This document shows positions 1 to 9,042 of a stretch of 64,000 bases of DNA, in pieces. The notes under the pieces were generated by a model, which was given only the letters and a program-made list of their open reading frames with translations, had not been told where the DNA came from and searched no databases. The stretch lies in NCBI GenBank assembly GCA_963814055.1, contig CAWFBJ010000031.1:62001-126000 (forward strand). Direction: 5' to 3'. A program made the translations under genes and the position numbers. Origin of the DNA: AWTP1-13 sp963814055 (GTDB lineage Bacteria; Pseudomonadota; Alphaproteobacteria; Rhizobiales; Hyphomicrobiaceae). Position 1 is the stretch's first letter, and every line of letters begins with the position of its first letter.

Positions 1-23
1 CTCTCGATGACGTACTTGCGCAT
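1..23 (-). CDS. Start of a gene running off the left edge (DUF4242-like?)
   Basis: Only the first seven codons lie in the window: an ATG at 23 reading leftwards with residues MRKYVIE, preceded by a good ribosome binding site (GAGGAGA) a few bases upstream. This opening resembles DUF4242 / nickel-responsive-regulator-like small proteins, which often begin with a similar K-Y-V-I-E string, but seven residues cannot prove it. Confidence 0.35.
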
Positions 24-201
24 GTTCCGATCTCCTCGGGTTGACACTGATCCCGCCAAGCGGCGGTTGCTCCAACGCTCCTCACGCTAGCCCCGCAGCG
101 TTATGCGAGCGTCATTTCGACAGGCGGCGGGAAGATATGTGCGCGTTATTTCTGCTAGGCTGAGAGCAATCGGCTTCAGGCTTTGGCAGTGAGCGGTTCG
201 C

Positions 202-2181
202 ATGCAGCTTCAGCTCCTCGGTGGTTTCGCCCTGACGGGATCCGGCGGGCGGCTTGTGCCGGTGACGCTGCGCAGAGGTCAGGCCCTGCTCGCGTACCTG
301 GCGCTCAAGGAGAGCCACGCCGAGAGCCGCGAGGCATTGATCGATCTACTTTGGCCGGACCGTTTCAAGGAGCAGGCTCAGGCGAGCCTCAGGCAGGTCC
401 TATTCGAGCTAAAGAAAGCGGCCGCCGGCGCAGAGCCCATCGTCGAAACGACGCGCACAACCGTTGCGCTCGGGCCTGGCATTGTGGCGTGCGATGTCTG
501 GGAATTCGAGCGCGCAGCGCCGGGCGCCGATGGCGTCGAGCATATGTTTCGGCTCTATCGGGGGCCGCTGCTCGACGGGCCGCCAATCGGGTCGGAGCCG
601 TGCGCACAGTGGATGGCCATCCAGAGATCGCGGCTCGAGGGGCGGCTCGAAAGCGCTGTGCTGGGGGCAACCTCGCATGACTCCGGTTCTGTCGACCCCG
701 AGCGCTCCATTCCCTGGTTGGAGCGGCTCGTCACGCTCTCGCCGATGTGCTGCCAGGCGATGTTGCTCTTGATCAGCATCGAGATGGGGAGGGGTCGCCG
801 AACCGAGGCGCGCCTGCAGTACGAGCGTTATGCTAAGCGCCTGGAGCTCGAGTTCGACGAGAGGCCGCCAGCCGAACTCAGGGAAGCCTACGAGGCCCTT
901 AAGGCAGTGCGGGATCGGGCACCGGTCCCGTCTTTGAACCTGCGCAGGCCGGCATATGCACATCGCGACCCATGGGTGCGCACGCGCTGCGATGCCCCTG
1001 TGATCGCGGTGCTGCCCTTCCGCTACGATGGACCCGCAGCCTCGGGCTCGGCGCTCGCTACCGCGCTGGCCGACGACATCACCATGATCCTCTCTGGCTG
1101 CCGCTGGTTCAGCGTGCTGTCGAGTAGCGCCACGCATAGCCTCGCCGGTGGCGCGCCGTTCATTCCTAAGGATTTCGCCCGGCTGACAGGTGCCAACTAC
1201 CTCATTTACGGCTTCATCGTCGAACGGGCGGACGCCTGCACGCTCACCATCGAGCTCGCCGATGCCGAGACTGGCCATATCCGCTGCGTCAACCGCTACG
1301 AGGCGACGACCGCCAACCTGCTCGCATGGGCGGGCGAGGTGTGTCCACTGGTCGTTGCCGCACTTGATCCCGCCGTCGCCGACAGCGAACGCAGGGCCCT
1401 GACTAGACCGTTGCTCGCGGCGACGGGATCACCCGTCGCCTATCACCACCTCGTGCTAGGCTACAGGAACTTCTACTCCGGCGCCTATGCGGATGCCATC
1501 GCCGAGTTCCGCAATGCCATCCAGGAGGACGCCACCTACGCGCATGCACATGCCATGCTGGCTGTAACCATCTATCTTTCAGCCCAGGTGCAAAGAGACC
1601 ATCGCTGGGCGAGCGCCCTCCAAACGGCCGAGCAGAGCGCCAAGCGCGCGCTGGAGATCGACCCAAGCGAGCCCAAGGGCTGCAACATCATGGGGCAGAT
1701 CCTCGACTGGCAGGGACGCCACGACGAGGCCAGCGCGTTTCTGGAGCGCGCGGTATCCATCAATCCGAGCTTTGCCCTGGCCTCGACGGCCCGCAGCTAC
1801 CACGCGGTCATGACCGGCGCGTTCGAGGCGGCCAAGAGCTTTATTCGCACGGCCATGCGCCTGCGCGTCGGCGACGCCGGGCTCGGGCTCTGCCTGCCCT
1901 CCAAGGCGCTCGCGGATCTGCATCTCGACAACTGCGAGGACGCCCTGCACACGGCGCATTGGGCGGTGCGCCTGCAGCCGACTTTCTGGCTTGGGCGGCA
2001 AGTGCTGGCCGTCTGCCTGTCGGCCAACGGCGAGCATGAGTCGGCTGCCAAAACAACCGATGAGCTGAGGCGCGACTATCCCGGGCTTACCGCTGAAGAG
2101 TTTACCGGATGGTTTCCGTACGCCTCTGCCGCGAGCGCCGAGCCCATCAAGGAGGCCCTGCAACGCGCGGGCTGGAATTGA
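202..2181 (+). CDS. BTAD/SARP-type transcriptional regulator with TolB-like and TPR domains
   Basis: A 659-residue cytoplasmic regulator. Residues about 1-95 form an OmpR/SARP-like winged helix (motif LIDLLWPD, then SLRQVLFELKK). Residues about 100-240 match a bacterial transcriptional activator domain. Residues about 265-400 resemble the TolB N-terminal/FlgO-like fold seen in adenylate-cyclase-type regulators (IAVLPF, then ALADDI). The remainder is tetratricopeptide helices (repeated A-x8-A-x3-P spacing, e.g. ALEIDPSEPKG). There is no signal peptide. This domain order is known among alphaproteobacterial regulators of unknown target. It converges with the minus-strand caspase genes, which could be regulated by it, but nothing in the sequence proves that. 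The ATG at 202 is chosen because the wHTH starts immediately after it. Confidence 0.8.
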   Translation: MQLQLLGGFALTGSGGRLVPVTLRRGQALLAYLALKESHAESREALIDLLWPDRFKEQAQASLRQVLFELKKAAAGAEPIVETTRTTVALGPGIVACDVWEFERAAPGADGVEHMFRLYRGPLLDGPPIGSEPCAQWMAIQRSRLEGRLESAVLGATSHDSGSVDPERSIPWLERLVTLSPMCCQAMLLLISIEMGRGRRTEARLQYERYAKRLELEFDERPPAELREAYEALKAVRDRAPVPSLNLRRPAYAHRDPWVRTRCDAPVIAVLPFRYDGPAASGSALATALADDITMILSGCRWFSVLSSSATHSLAGGAPFIPKDFARLTGANYLIYGFIVERADACTLTIELADAETGHIRCVNRYEATTANLLAWAGEVCPLVVAALDPAVADSERRALTRPLLAATGSPVAYHHLVLGYRNFYSGAYADAIAEFRNAIQEDATYAHAHAMLAVTIYLSAQVQRDHRWASALQTAEQSAKRALEIDPSEPKGCNIMGQILDWQGRHDEASAFLERAVSINPSFALASTARSYHAVMTGAFEAAKSFIRTAMRLRVGDAGLGLCLPSKALADLHLDNCEDALHTAHWAVRLQPTFWLGRQVLAVCLSANGEHESAAKTTDELRRDYPGLTAEEFTGWFPYASAASAEPIKEALQRAGWN

Positions 2182-2198
2182 TCTGCTTCGGCAGCTAT

Positions 2199-2310
2199 TG
2201 GCACAAAGTCGACATTGACCGCGACGTCCTGTAACGTCCGCTTTCAGGGGCAAAGCAGACATTTCGGAGATGGCTTGCTGACGTCCGCTTCTGACCCAAA
2301 GCGGTCGTCA
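2199..2310. repeat. Dispersed intergenic repeat, copy 1
   Basis: Contains TGGCACAAAGTCGACATTGACC, then a near-palindromic hairpin GTCCGCTTT-CAGGGGC-AAAGCAGAC, then a second arm pair GTCCGCTT...AAGCGGTC. The same modules recur at about 34531, 35867, 38526, 44791, 45869 and 47534. On the minus strand it encodes the spurious start MSALPLKADV, a well-known artefact of this repeat in Rhizobiales annotation. Confidence 0.75.
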
Positions 2311-2346
2311 AACTCCGCAACTGTTTGCCCCTTCAAAAAAAAGCAA

Positions 2347-3993
2347 CTATCGCGGGCGCGTCGAATAGGTACCGATGGCGAGACGGTCGTCCGGTGCAAG
2401 GTGTTGGCCGAATGCCTCGACAAGCGCAACGGGCGAGCGTTTGCCGTTGAGCAGCTTGAGATCGAGCTCTAGCGCCACGTGCCGTCTCAGCGTAACAACG
2501 GCGATTAGGCTGTCCGTTCCGAACGGCGCTTCTGACCGCAACGGGATCGTGAGGCGCTCTTTATCGATCAGGTTATCGGCATTGCCTTCTGGGAACAGGT
2601 ACTGCAGCGTCCCATCTCCCGCCAAGTTCACCAGCACGAGATGGCGACCAGAAAGACCGTCGATGGTGACCTCGAACCGCTCTCCATCGGCGAAGGCCCT
2701 GTCGCCGGGCGCGATTGTCATATCGAGCGACCGGCCGGTCGACAGCTGCGTCAGGCGCTGGAACACGCCTGCCCGTTCAAGTACCGGCGGCAACGACGCC
2801 TTGGGCACCGCATAGGCCACTATGTCCCCGCTCGCGTTCAGCACGTCACCGGTTCGGGCATCCCAGACCAAATCTCCGTCACTCCACTGTTTCGAGGACG
2901 GCGTGGCCGCGAGCACGGCCAACTTGGGCCCGGGTGTAGCGGGCTTGGGCGCCGGCGATATCGCAGCAACCGCAGGCCCCGAAGTGCGAAACAACGCCAA
3001 GCTCCCCGTTGCTTCCTTGCGCGGCTCGCCAACCGGCGACTGGCGATCTCCGCTCAGCACCCTGACGTGTCGGCGGACGAAGGCGATCAATTCGCGCCGG
3101 GTCGTTACGCCGTCTCTATCGCCTTCCGCATCGGCGCTGCCCTCGAGAGCGCGCGCCAGCGCATAGCTTGCGGCCCCGCGCGGCGTGGGCTCTCCGGCAA
3201 TCCGCACCTCGGGCGCTTCGTGCCGGTCGTCAACGGCGGCAAGAAAGGTCAGCGACGGAAAGATCTTGGTGGCGTTGTCGCCGAGCGGGATATTCGCGCG
3301 CGGTCGCAGCTGATCGTTGCGCGGGTCGATGTAATAGCTGTTGGGCCCGGCCATCTCAGGTCGCTCGGCGCGCTTTAGACCGCGCACGCGCAACAGGCCG
3401 GCTCGCGGGTCCACGGCCTTGCTCATGCCGCCGCCGTAGCAAACATCGGCAAGGAAAACGATCTGCGCATCCGTTTTGGCCACGCGCCCGATCCAATCGA
3501 ACATTTCGTCGTCGACGACACGCTCTGCAGTCGCTGGTCCTTTCTCGCCGAAGCCCCACAACACGAAAAACTCGTCCCACCCGTCAGGCTCGGCGGGCGA
3601 CACCACGGTTTTTTCCTGCGCGCCGTGGCCGGCGAAAGTGAAGATGACCAGATCGTTGGCTGTGGTGCGCTTTGCGAGGCCGTCGAGCGCGGCGACCAGG
3701 GCCGCGCGCGTCACCTTGTCATCCAGCAGCACGGTAATGTCGGAGACGCCGGCTCGCTTGAGGGTTTCGGAGAGATCGAGGGCGTCGGCTACCGCACCAT
3801 CGAGCGGAGAGACTGCCTGGTACTTGTCGATACCCACGAGCAACGCCCGCACGGCACCCCCGGGCTTTGCGGTGGCGATGCTAGCCGCGGGTGCGTCCAA
3901 GCGTGGCGGTGTCTGCGCGCTGACCGGCGACAGGCCCGCCATTGTGACAGCGACGGCCAATACTGCGAGCAGGCGACCGATCCGATTGAGCAC
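2347..3993 (-). CDS. Exported caspase-family (peptidase C14) protein with C-terminal DUF4384-like domain
   Basis: 548 residues. Residues 1-26 form a Sec signal peptide ending VSA-Q. The p20-like caspase fold spans about 47-290: it opens with RALLVGIDKYQ, the catalytic His is H123 in FAGHGAQ and the catalytic Cys is C185 in ADVCYGG. The last ~170 residues, including the FAVTxDG/YLFPEG-like stretch, resemble DUF4384, often found behind bacterial caspase domains. It lies 18 bases downstream of the Sel1-caspase gene, so the two are probably cotranscribed. Both catalytic residues are present, so protease activity with basic or acidic P1 preference is plausible; substrate unknown. Eight A's on the plus strand (2335-2342) give a T-run just after its stop. 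Confidence 0.85.
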   Translation of the reverse strand: MLNRIGRLLAVLAVAVTMAGLSPVSAQTPPRLDAPAASIATAKPGGAVRALLVGIDKYQAVSPLDGAVADALDLSETLKRAGVSDITVLLDDKVTRAALVAALDGLAKRTTANDLVIFTFAGHGAQEKTVVSPAEPDGWDEFFVLWGFGEKGPATAERVVDDEMFDWIGRVAKTDAQIVFLADVCYGGGMSKAVDPRAGLLRVRGLKRAERPEMAGPNSYYIDPRNDQLRPRANIPLGDNATKIFPSLTFLAAVDDRHEAPEVRIAGEPTPRGAASYALARALEGSADAEGDRDGVTTRRELIAFVRRHVRVLSGDRQSPVGEPRKEATGSLALFRTSGPAVAAISPAPKPATPGPKLAVLAATPSSKQWSDGDLVWDARTGDVLNASGDIVAYAVPKASLPPVLERAGVFQRLTQLSTGRSLDMTIAPGDRAFADGERFEVTIDGLSGRHLVLVNLAGDGTLQYLFPEGNADNLIDKERLTIPLRSEAPFGTDSLIAVVTLRRHVALELDLKLLNGKRSPVALVEAFGQHLAPDDRLAIGTYSTRPR

Positions 3994-4011
3994 GGTGGTT
4001 GCCCCCCGGGC

Positions 4012-6891
4012 TTATTGCTTCTTGCGCTTCGACGGGTCGGTACTGACCAACTCGACCATGCGGTCAACGAACGTCTTGGTGCCGCTCTTGTCCTTCTGGG
4101 CGGCGTCGAACTCGCGCTTGAAGACATCACGGGTCCGCTTCAGCACGCCGAGATTCTCCGGCTTGGTTCTGGTATCCCCGGGGGTGATTTCCTTGCAGCG
4201 GAAGCGCCGCTCGAACCAATTGAACATCTGTTCAGTCGGCGGCTCTGATCGCTTCCAGTTCCACACCATCACCCAATATTCGTTTGGTCCGCGCGGACAA
4301 TTGATGCCGCCGGGCATCACGGCGCTGGTGCGTATGTAGCGATATTGACTCGGGTCTCCATAGTCCGCCCGCAACTGGATGATCTGGTCGTCGCTGATGG
4401 CGTTGGTGCCGTCGCGCCGCTTGTATTCGCGCGCATCGTACATGCTTATCAGCTCAAACGCTGCCCACACCTCGTGTTCGGGACTGGCGTCGTCGGTGTC
4501 GCCCGGCGCCGAGCGCGCGCGATCCATGACGTCCCAGAGCAGACCGATCGCCCTCTCCTGGTCCTTGGGTGCAGCCTCGGACCCGCGGTTCTTTGGAAAC
4601 CCGTGGCGGTAGAGCTTCGCCAACTCGAGCCCAGCCTTGGTCTTGCCTCGCGCGAAGGCGGAAGCGTAGAGGCCCTGGATCTCGTGTGCGCCTGCATCTG
4701 GCGTGCCGCCCACCTTCGGGCGGAAAGGCACTCGTCCATCGCGGATCAGGTTCGCCAATTGCATTTGCGCTTCCAGCGAGCCACCTTCAGCTGCCAGCCG
4801 CCAGTAGCGGCCCGCCGCTTCGGGTTGGGCCGCAGGCAGCCCCTCGCCCTTGGATAGCATCTCGGCGAGGCGCTCCTGCGAGCGCGTGTCACCCGCGTCG
4901 GCCGCTCGAGCGTACCAGACGATCGCTTCATTAGAGTCGATTGTGACGATGTCGCGTGTGTATTCCAGCTGACTGTCGATGAAATCCTTCTGATACATAT
5001 CGCCCAGCCAGAACATGGCCTCGGACGAACCGCGCGACGCTGCAATTTCCAGAAGTTCGGCGGCGCGCTTTGCGTTGGCGCTCACACCGCGGCCCACGCG
5101 CAACGCCAGCGCCGTCTCGATCATGGCCGGCACGAAGCCCGCTTCCGCAGCCTTCGAGAAATAGGGAAACGCCTTCGATTGGTCGGCCTTGACGCCGCTC
5201 TCGCCGTTTTTGTAGGCCATGCCGAGATTGTAGCTCGCGAGCATATCGTTGAGCTCGGCGCCGCGCGTGAATAGCTTCACCGCCATCTCGCGATCGGCCG
5301 ACACCCGTACAGGCAGGTTGTTCTGCAGCACGTGTACTTCGCCGTTCTGGTAGAGCTGGGCGAGCCCGTTGTAGGCGGCTGCGTAGCCCAGATCGACGGC
5401 CTCGCCGTAGAAGCGCGACGACTTCTCGAGGAGGGTTGCAAATTCGACGGGCTTGGCGATGGTCGCCATCGCGTAGTAGCTGCGTGCGAGATTGAACTTG
5501 TAACGCGCCACGCGGCCACGCTCTTTGACGGCGACCTCGCAACCCTTGATGGCGCGGTCGATGAAAGCGGCCGCGCGCTCTTGCTCGACCTCGCCGGAGG
5601 CTGCGGCCATTGCGATCTTCTGGATTTCGAAGCCGGCTACTCCTTGCAGTCTGTTGGGATCGAGCGGCGAGGAGGCAAGGACCTCGCATTGCTGTATCGG
5701 GTCATTCGATTCAGGCACCGCGGCGAGTTGCGCCTGTGGCGCCGAGAGCGCTCCGGCGCCCTGGGCCTCCAGGCGCAACAGGCCCGCAATCTCGTCTGCC
5801 ATCCCGCAGGGAGCGAGTTCGAACCGCTTGCGCTCGATGCTCTCGCGGCCGACGGCGCCATGCGCGACGCCGTAGCGCAGCTGGGCAAGCTCGGTCTGAG
5901 CGGTCTGGCAACGCGCAGCCACATCCATGCCGCTGCTGTCCTCCACGAAGCTGAAACGCGTGGCGTCCCGGTCGTCGACAAAATCCGGGATCTGGTCGGT
6001 GCCTTGCTTGCGTGCCTGATCGCGCACTTCCACCTTCACCTTCGCGGCCAGCACGTTGATGTCGAGTCCCGGCACCGGCAACTCGTTGACCAGCACGCGC
6101 GTGAAGAGCGAGGTCAGCTTCGGCGCTTCCTTGGCGCTCTCGTTGCCTTTCTGAGATTTCGTTGCGAAACTTTGCCGCTCCGGCGCGTCGAGCGAAATCT
6201 GGCCGACGCTGGCCGAATACAGGCGGAACACACCGCGCGAGGTCGATTTCGGCAGGCTGATGCCGCTGACAATGGAGGCACCCTTGGTGCCCGTTATCAT
6301 GTTGCGGCACGCATCGGCGACAATGACGATGACATCGGCTTTGCTGTTCTCGATGGCCTTCTGGATGGCGGCCTCCGACAGCGCCGTTTCCGTCAGCCAG
6401 TCCTGATAGCTGCGGTCGCGCTTGTCCTGCGTGTCGAGCGCGCGGGCGGCCGCTGCGCCAAGGTCCTTCAGAAAGACGGTCTGGCTCTTGGCGTTACCCA
6501 GCAGAAAGTAGTTGCCGCGGTCGGGGATGTTGTAGCCATGGCCGGAAAAGTAAAACAGAACCTGGTCGCCCGGCCTCACCTTGGACAGGAATGACGTTAG
6601 CGCGGCTTCGAAAGCGGCCCTATCACGCACATCGTTGTCCCGAAGCACCTCGGTGCGGAAATTGATGCCGCGCATGGACAGCACTTTTTCCACCGCCTCC
6701 GCGTCATTGACGGACGCGACCAGCGGCTCGATGCCCTTCTCCTTCTCGTATTTGCCGACACCTACGAGCAGCGCATGCCGTGCCGCTTGGGCCGGCGCGG
6801 CAGCCAATATGGCTGCAGACAACACTACAATCCAGGAGACCAGCCAGCCGGGCCGGAATACGTTACGCGACACTTGCATCCCCACACCCAT
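4012..6891 (-). CDS. Exported caspase-family protein with Sel1-like repeats
   Basis: 959 residues. A signal peptide ends around residue 37 (APAQA-A). The caspase domain spans about 38-300, with ALLVGVGKYEK, catalytic H118 in YFSGHGYN and catalytic C195 in ADACRNM. After a linker come Sel1/TPR-like helical repeats of about 36 residues from roughly 480 to 830 (for example AAYNGLAQLYQNG, ASYNLGMAYKNGE, AMFWLGDMYQKD). Sel1 repeats usually scaffold protein interactions, so the repeats may select substrates or partners in the periplasm. The final ~120 residues are unassigned. An internal ATG at 6879 is an alternative start. It sits between the stop-interrupted gene upstream and a second caspase downstream. 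Confidence 0.85.
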   Translation of the reverse strand: MGVGMQVSRNVFRPGWLVSWIVVLSAAILAAAPAQAARHALLVGVGKYEKEKGIEPLVASVNDAEAVEKVLSMRGINFRTEVLRDNDVRDRAAFEAALTSFLSKVRPGDQVLFYFSGHGYNIPDRGNYFLLGNAKSQTVFLKDLGAAAARALDTQDKRDRSYQDWLTETALSEAAIQKAIENSKADVIVIVADACRNMITGTKGASIVSGISLPKSTSRGVFRLYSASVGQISLDAPERQSFATKSQKGNESAKEAPKLTSLFTRVLVNELPVPGLDINVLAAKVKVEVRDQARKQGTDQIPDFVDDRDATRFSFVEDSSGMDVAARCQTAQTELAQLRYGVAHGAVGRESIERKRFELAPCGMADEIAGLLRLEAQGAGALSAPQAQLAAVPESNDPIQQCEVLASSPLDPNRLQGVAGFEIQKIAMAAASGEVEQERAAAFIDRAIKGCEVAVKERGRVARYKFNLARSYYAMATIAKPVEFATLLEKSSRFYGEAVDLGYAAAYNGLAQLYQNGEVHVLQNNLPVRVSADREMAVKLFTRGAELNDMLASYNLGMAYKNGESGVKADQSKAFPYFSKAAEAGFVPAMIETALALRVGRGVSANAKRAAELLEIAASRGSSEAMFWLGDMYQKDFIDSQLEYTRDIVTIDSNEAIVWYARAADAGDTRSQERLAEMLSKGEGLPAAQPEAAGRYWRLAAEGGSLEAQMQLANLIRDGRVPFRPKVGGTPDAGAHEIQGLYASAFARGKTKAGLELAKLYRHGFPKNRGSEAAPKDQERAIGLLWDVMDRARSAPGDTDDASPEHEVWAAFELISMYDAREYKRRDGTNAISDDQIIQLRADYGDPSQYRYIRTSAVMPGGINCPRGPNEYWVMVWNWKRSEPPTEQMFNWFERRFRCKEITPGDTRTKPENLGVLKRTRDVFKREFDAAQKDKSGTKTFVDRMVELVSTDPSKRKKQ

Positions 6892-7013
6892 CGACGCGTC
6901 ACAGGGTCAGCTTCTCCAGCTGCCACAAGAGGCTTAGCAGCCGGTTTGCCGATCTTCAGTGCATCTCAGCCAGCGTGCGCAACCACCCGATGCCGGCTGA
7001 GTCTGTAAAGGTT

Positions 7014-8300
7014 TCACTGCGCCCCGGGTAACCGCAGCGGCACCAAATTTGTGCGGTTGCCGGCCGGAGCATTGTCGAACCTGGCAGGCTGCGGCCTCAT
7101 CTCGCCACGCGATGCCATCTTGGCGATCGTCTGGACGCTGCCGTGGCATACATCGGAGACGTGCGCCTCCGTGCGCTTCCAAACGCCGTTGCTGACGGCC
7201 ACCACCATCGCGCTCTGTGACCCATCCATCCTTGCGCCACGATTGGCGGATGAACTGTCGGCGGCTGTGGCGGACTGGGTAATACTCGCCGTTACCGTGC
7301 CGCGGCCGGCAACCAGGTCGGGATAGTTCGCCGACAGGCAGTCGTACAGCGTACGACGTGCGCGGAATCGGAACTGGAACTGGCGTTCCAGCCCCAGCGA
7401 GTCGCTCGTCTGAGGCTGGTCGCCGGAGGAAAACATCTGGCGCGGGACCGCATCGATCACAGTGCTCATCATCCGCTCGTAGCGACCGTCGGCGCCTGTG
7501 GTCCACAAGCTCTCGTCCGCCCGGTCGCTGTTCTCGTAGATGGTGCGGATGAGCCGGTCGAAGCTATGGCTGACGCCGATAAGCTCCGCCGTCTCCAACG
7601 CTCGCGAGTTCACGTCGCGCGCCGACTTGGCAAACACGTCCTTGAGATCAGCCATGCTGGGGCCTTTGGCGCCAGCACCATTGTAGTAGGGCGCGAGGCT
7701 GCGCCGGGCGTGGCGCAGCACGAACACGATCAGGCGGTCGCGGGTCCACATTTCGCCGGCAAATCGCTCGAAATCGTACAGATGAGCCTGCTTGTAGGCC
7801 TCTTCCGCCGCCGCCTTGATCTGGCCGGCGGTGACCTCGTTGATGTTCAACCCGCTGGCCACGCCGACATTGACGCGCCCGCCCAGCAGTTGCTGGTGCC
7901 GCCTCTTAAGATCGGCAATGAATGCATTGACGGCCGCATCAACATTGCGGTCGCTCTCCATCCGGTTGGCCAGATCGATCTGCTGACGTTCTGCTTCCGC
8001 CTGCGCATAGTTGCGGAGATCGGAGGCGCTCGGCTGCGTAGGCTGCCGCGCGCTGGGCGTATCCTTGCCTTCTCCGCTGGATCCACCCTTCGCGCGACGA
8101 GGCCCGGGCGTGCTCCCGTCCTTCTGTTAATTCATCGCCTTGGCAGCCTCGTTGAGCAGCAGAAGCCCGCTGCCAATGCCGATGGCCGTGCCTAGACCGC
8201 GGTCCCTTCGCGCCTCGACTGCCGTTGAAGATACCCACATCGCAGCGATCAGCGCCGCCGCCGTCCACGTCCGGTTGTAGAATTTCCCGAGGACCCGCAT
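7014..8300 (-). pseudogene. Unknown exported protein interrupted by an in-frame TAA
   Basis: Reading from ATG 8300 gives a 57-residue stretch with a signal anchor (TAAALIAAMWVSST) and a glycine-zipper-like GTAIGIGSGLLL, ending in TAA at 8127-8129. The same frame continues without another stop for 370 codons to 7014; the part just after the stop is coding-like (ASDLRNYAQAEAERQQID). Removing that one stop gives about 428 residues. The downstream open frame alone has a first ATG at 7961. The long part contains RLIVFVLRHARRSLAPYYNGA and a Ser/Asn-rich tail; I do not recognise a family. It is the first gene of a likely unit with the two caspases. Either a nonsense mutation (e.g. CAA to TAA), a base-calling error, or two separate genes. 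Confidence 0.6.
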
Positions 8301-8621
8301 CTAGCTCCCCCTTCAGAACAGAAAAAATGAATATTGATAACTACGCGAACATACCGTGCGTGTACGACGCCTGATTTCCTCAAATCTGCAACGCTGTTGT
8401 CACACAACGGAAATTTGCCCTACGCTGGCGCTCAAGTGCGCTCGCAGGACGCGCTTGCCTAACCCAACTAGAGTGCGACCGCGCGTGTCGTAGGCATGCG
8501 AGAGCCGGGGTTGGAGTTCCAGTGCCCGTTCGACGTCTGGCGGGCCGTCGGCAGCCTTCTCCATTTCAGCAAGGTCCATGCTCTGCCGTTGTATGCAACG
8601 GCCAAGAGCAAAAGGGCCCGG
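8301..8621. other. Intergenic, no gene seen
   Basis: Divides the minus-strand group ending upstream at 8300 from the small gene at 8622. No convincing ORF or RNA was seen. It has a short palindrome GTTGT-CAC-ACAAC at 8396-8408 about 100 bases upstream of the 8300 start, which could be an operator or chance. Confidence 0.4.
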
Positions 8622-8825
8622 CTACTTCTTGTAGATGCTGTCGCAGTATCGCGCGCAGTCCTTGCCTTGGAGGCACTCGTATACCTTCAGGCATTGGGTA
8701 TGGGTTTTTGCGGGACCGCCGCAGGCTCGGATTTGCGCTTGATCCTTGCTCTGGCTGTGCGCACACGTCGCCGTCACCAAGAAGGCTGCGACCCATACTA
8801 CCGCCCCTGCAGCGTGCGCCAACAT
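8622..8825 (-). CDS. Small secreted Cys-rich protein
   Basis: 67 residues from ATG 8825, which follows a strong Shine-Dalgarno GGGAGGG; the longer open frame upstream of it looks non-coding. Residues 1-25 are a signal peptide (AVVWVAAFLVTATCA). The roughly 42-residue mature part has five cysteines (RAC, TQC, YEC, KDC, RYC), suggesting disulfides in the periplasm. The Cys in TATC is not in a canonical lipobox. No family recognised. Confidence 0.6.
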   Translation of the reverse strand: MLAHAAGAVVWVAAFLVTATCAHSQSKDQAQIRACGGPAKTHTQCLKVYECLQGKDCARYCDSIYKK

Positions 8826-9042
8826 GGTGTTCCCTCCCAAGACTTGAGTACAACCGACGCATGACAACCAAGAGCATGCAGATCGCGACCACAACGAATA
8901 TAATCCCGAGGGCAAACTCGGAGACATCCGTTCTGCGCGCTCCAGGCGGCTCCTATTTCGTCCACATGTTGCACTTCAGGCATTGCGCAGCAGTCGGAGG
9001 TGTCAATAATTCTTGCGTTCGTTGCGCGTCCCCGGAGGTGGC

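Noticed and set aside
1579..2262. Minus-strand ORF starting MSALPLKADV
   Set aside because: The start comes from the dispersed repeat and the rest is antisense of the BTAD regulator; a well-known annotation artefact.
2347..6891. Caspase pair as an anti-phage abortive infection system
   Set aside because: Both have signal peptides and no gasdermin, CRISPR or nucleotide-signalling neighbour, so a cytosolic defence role is unsupported.
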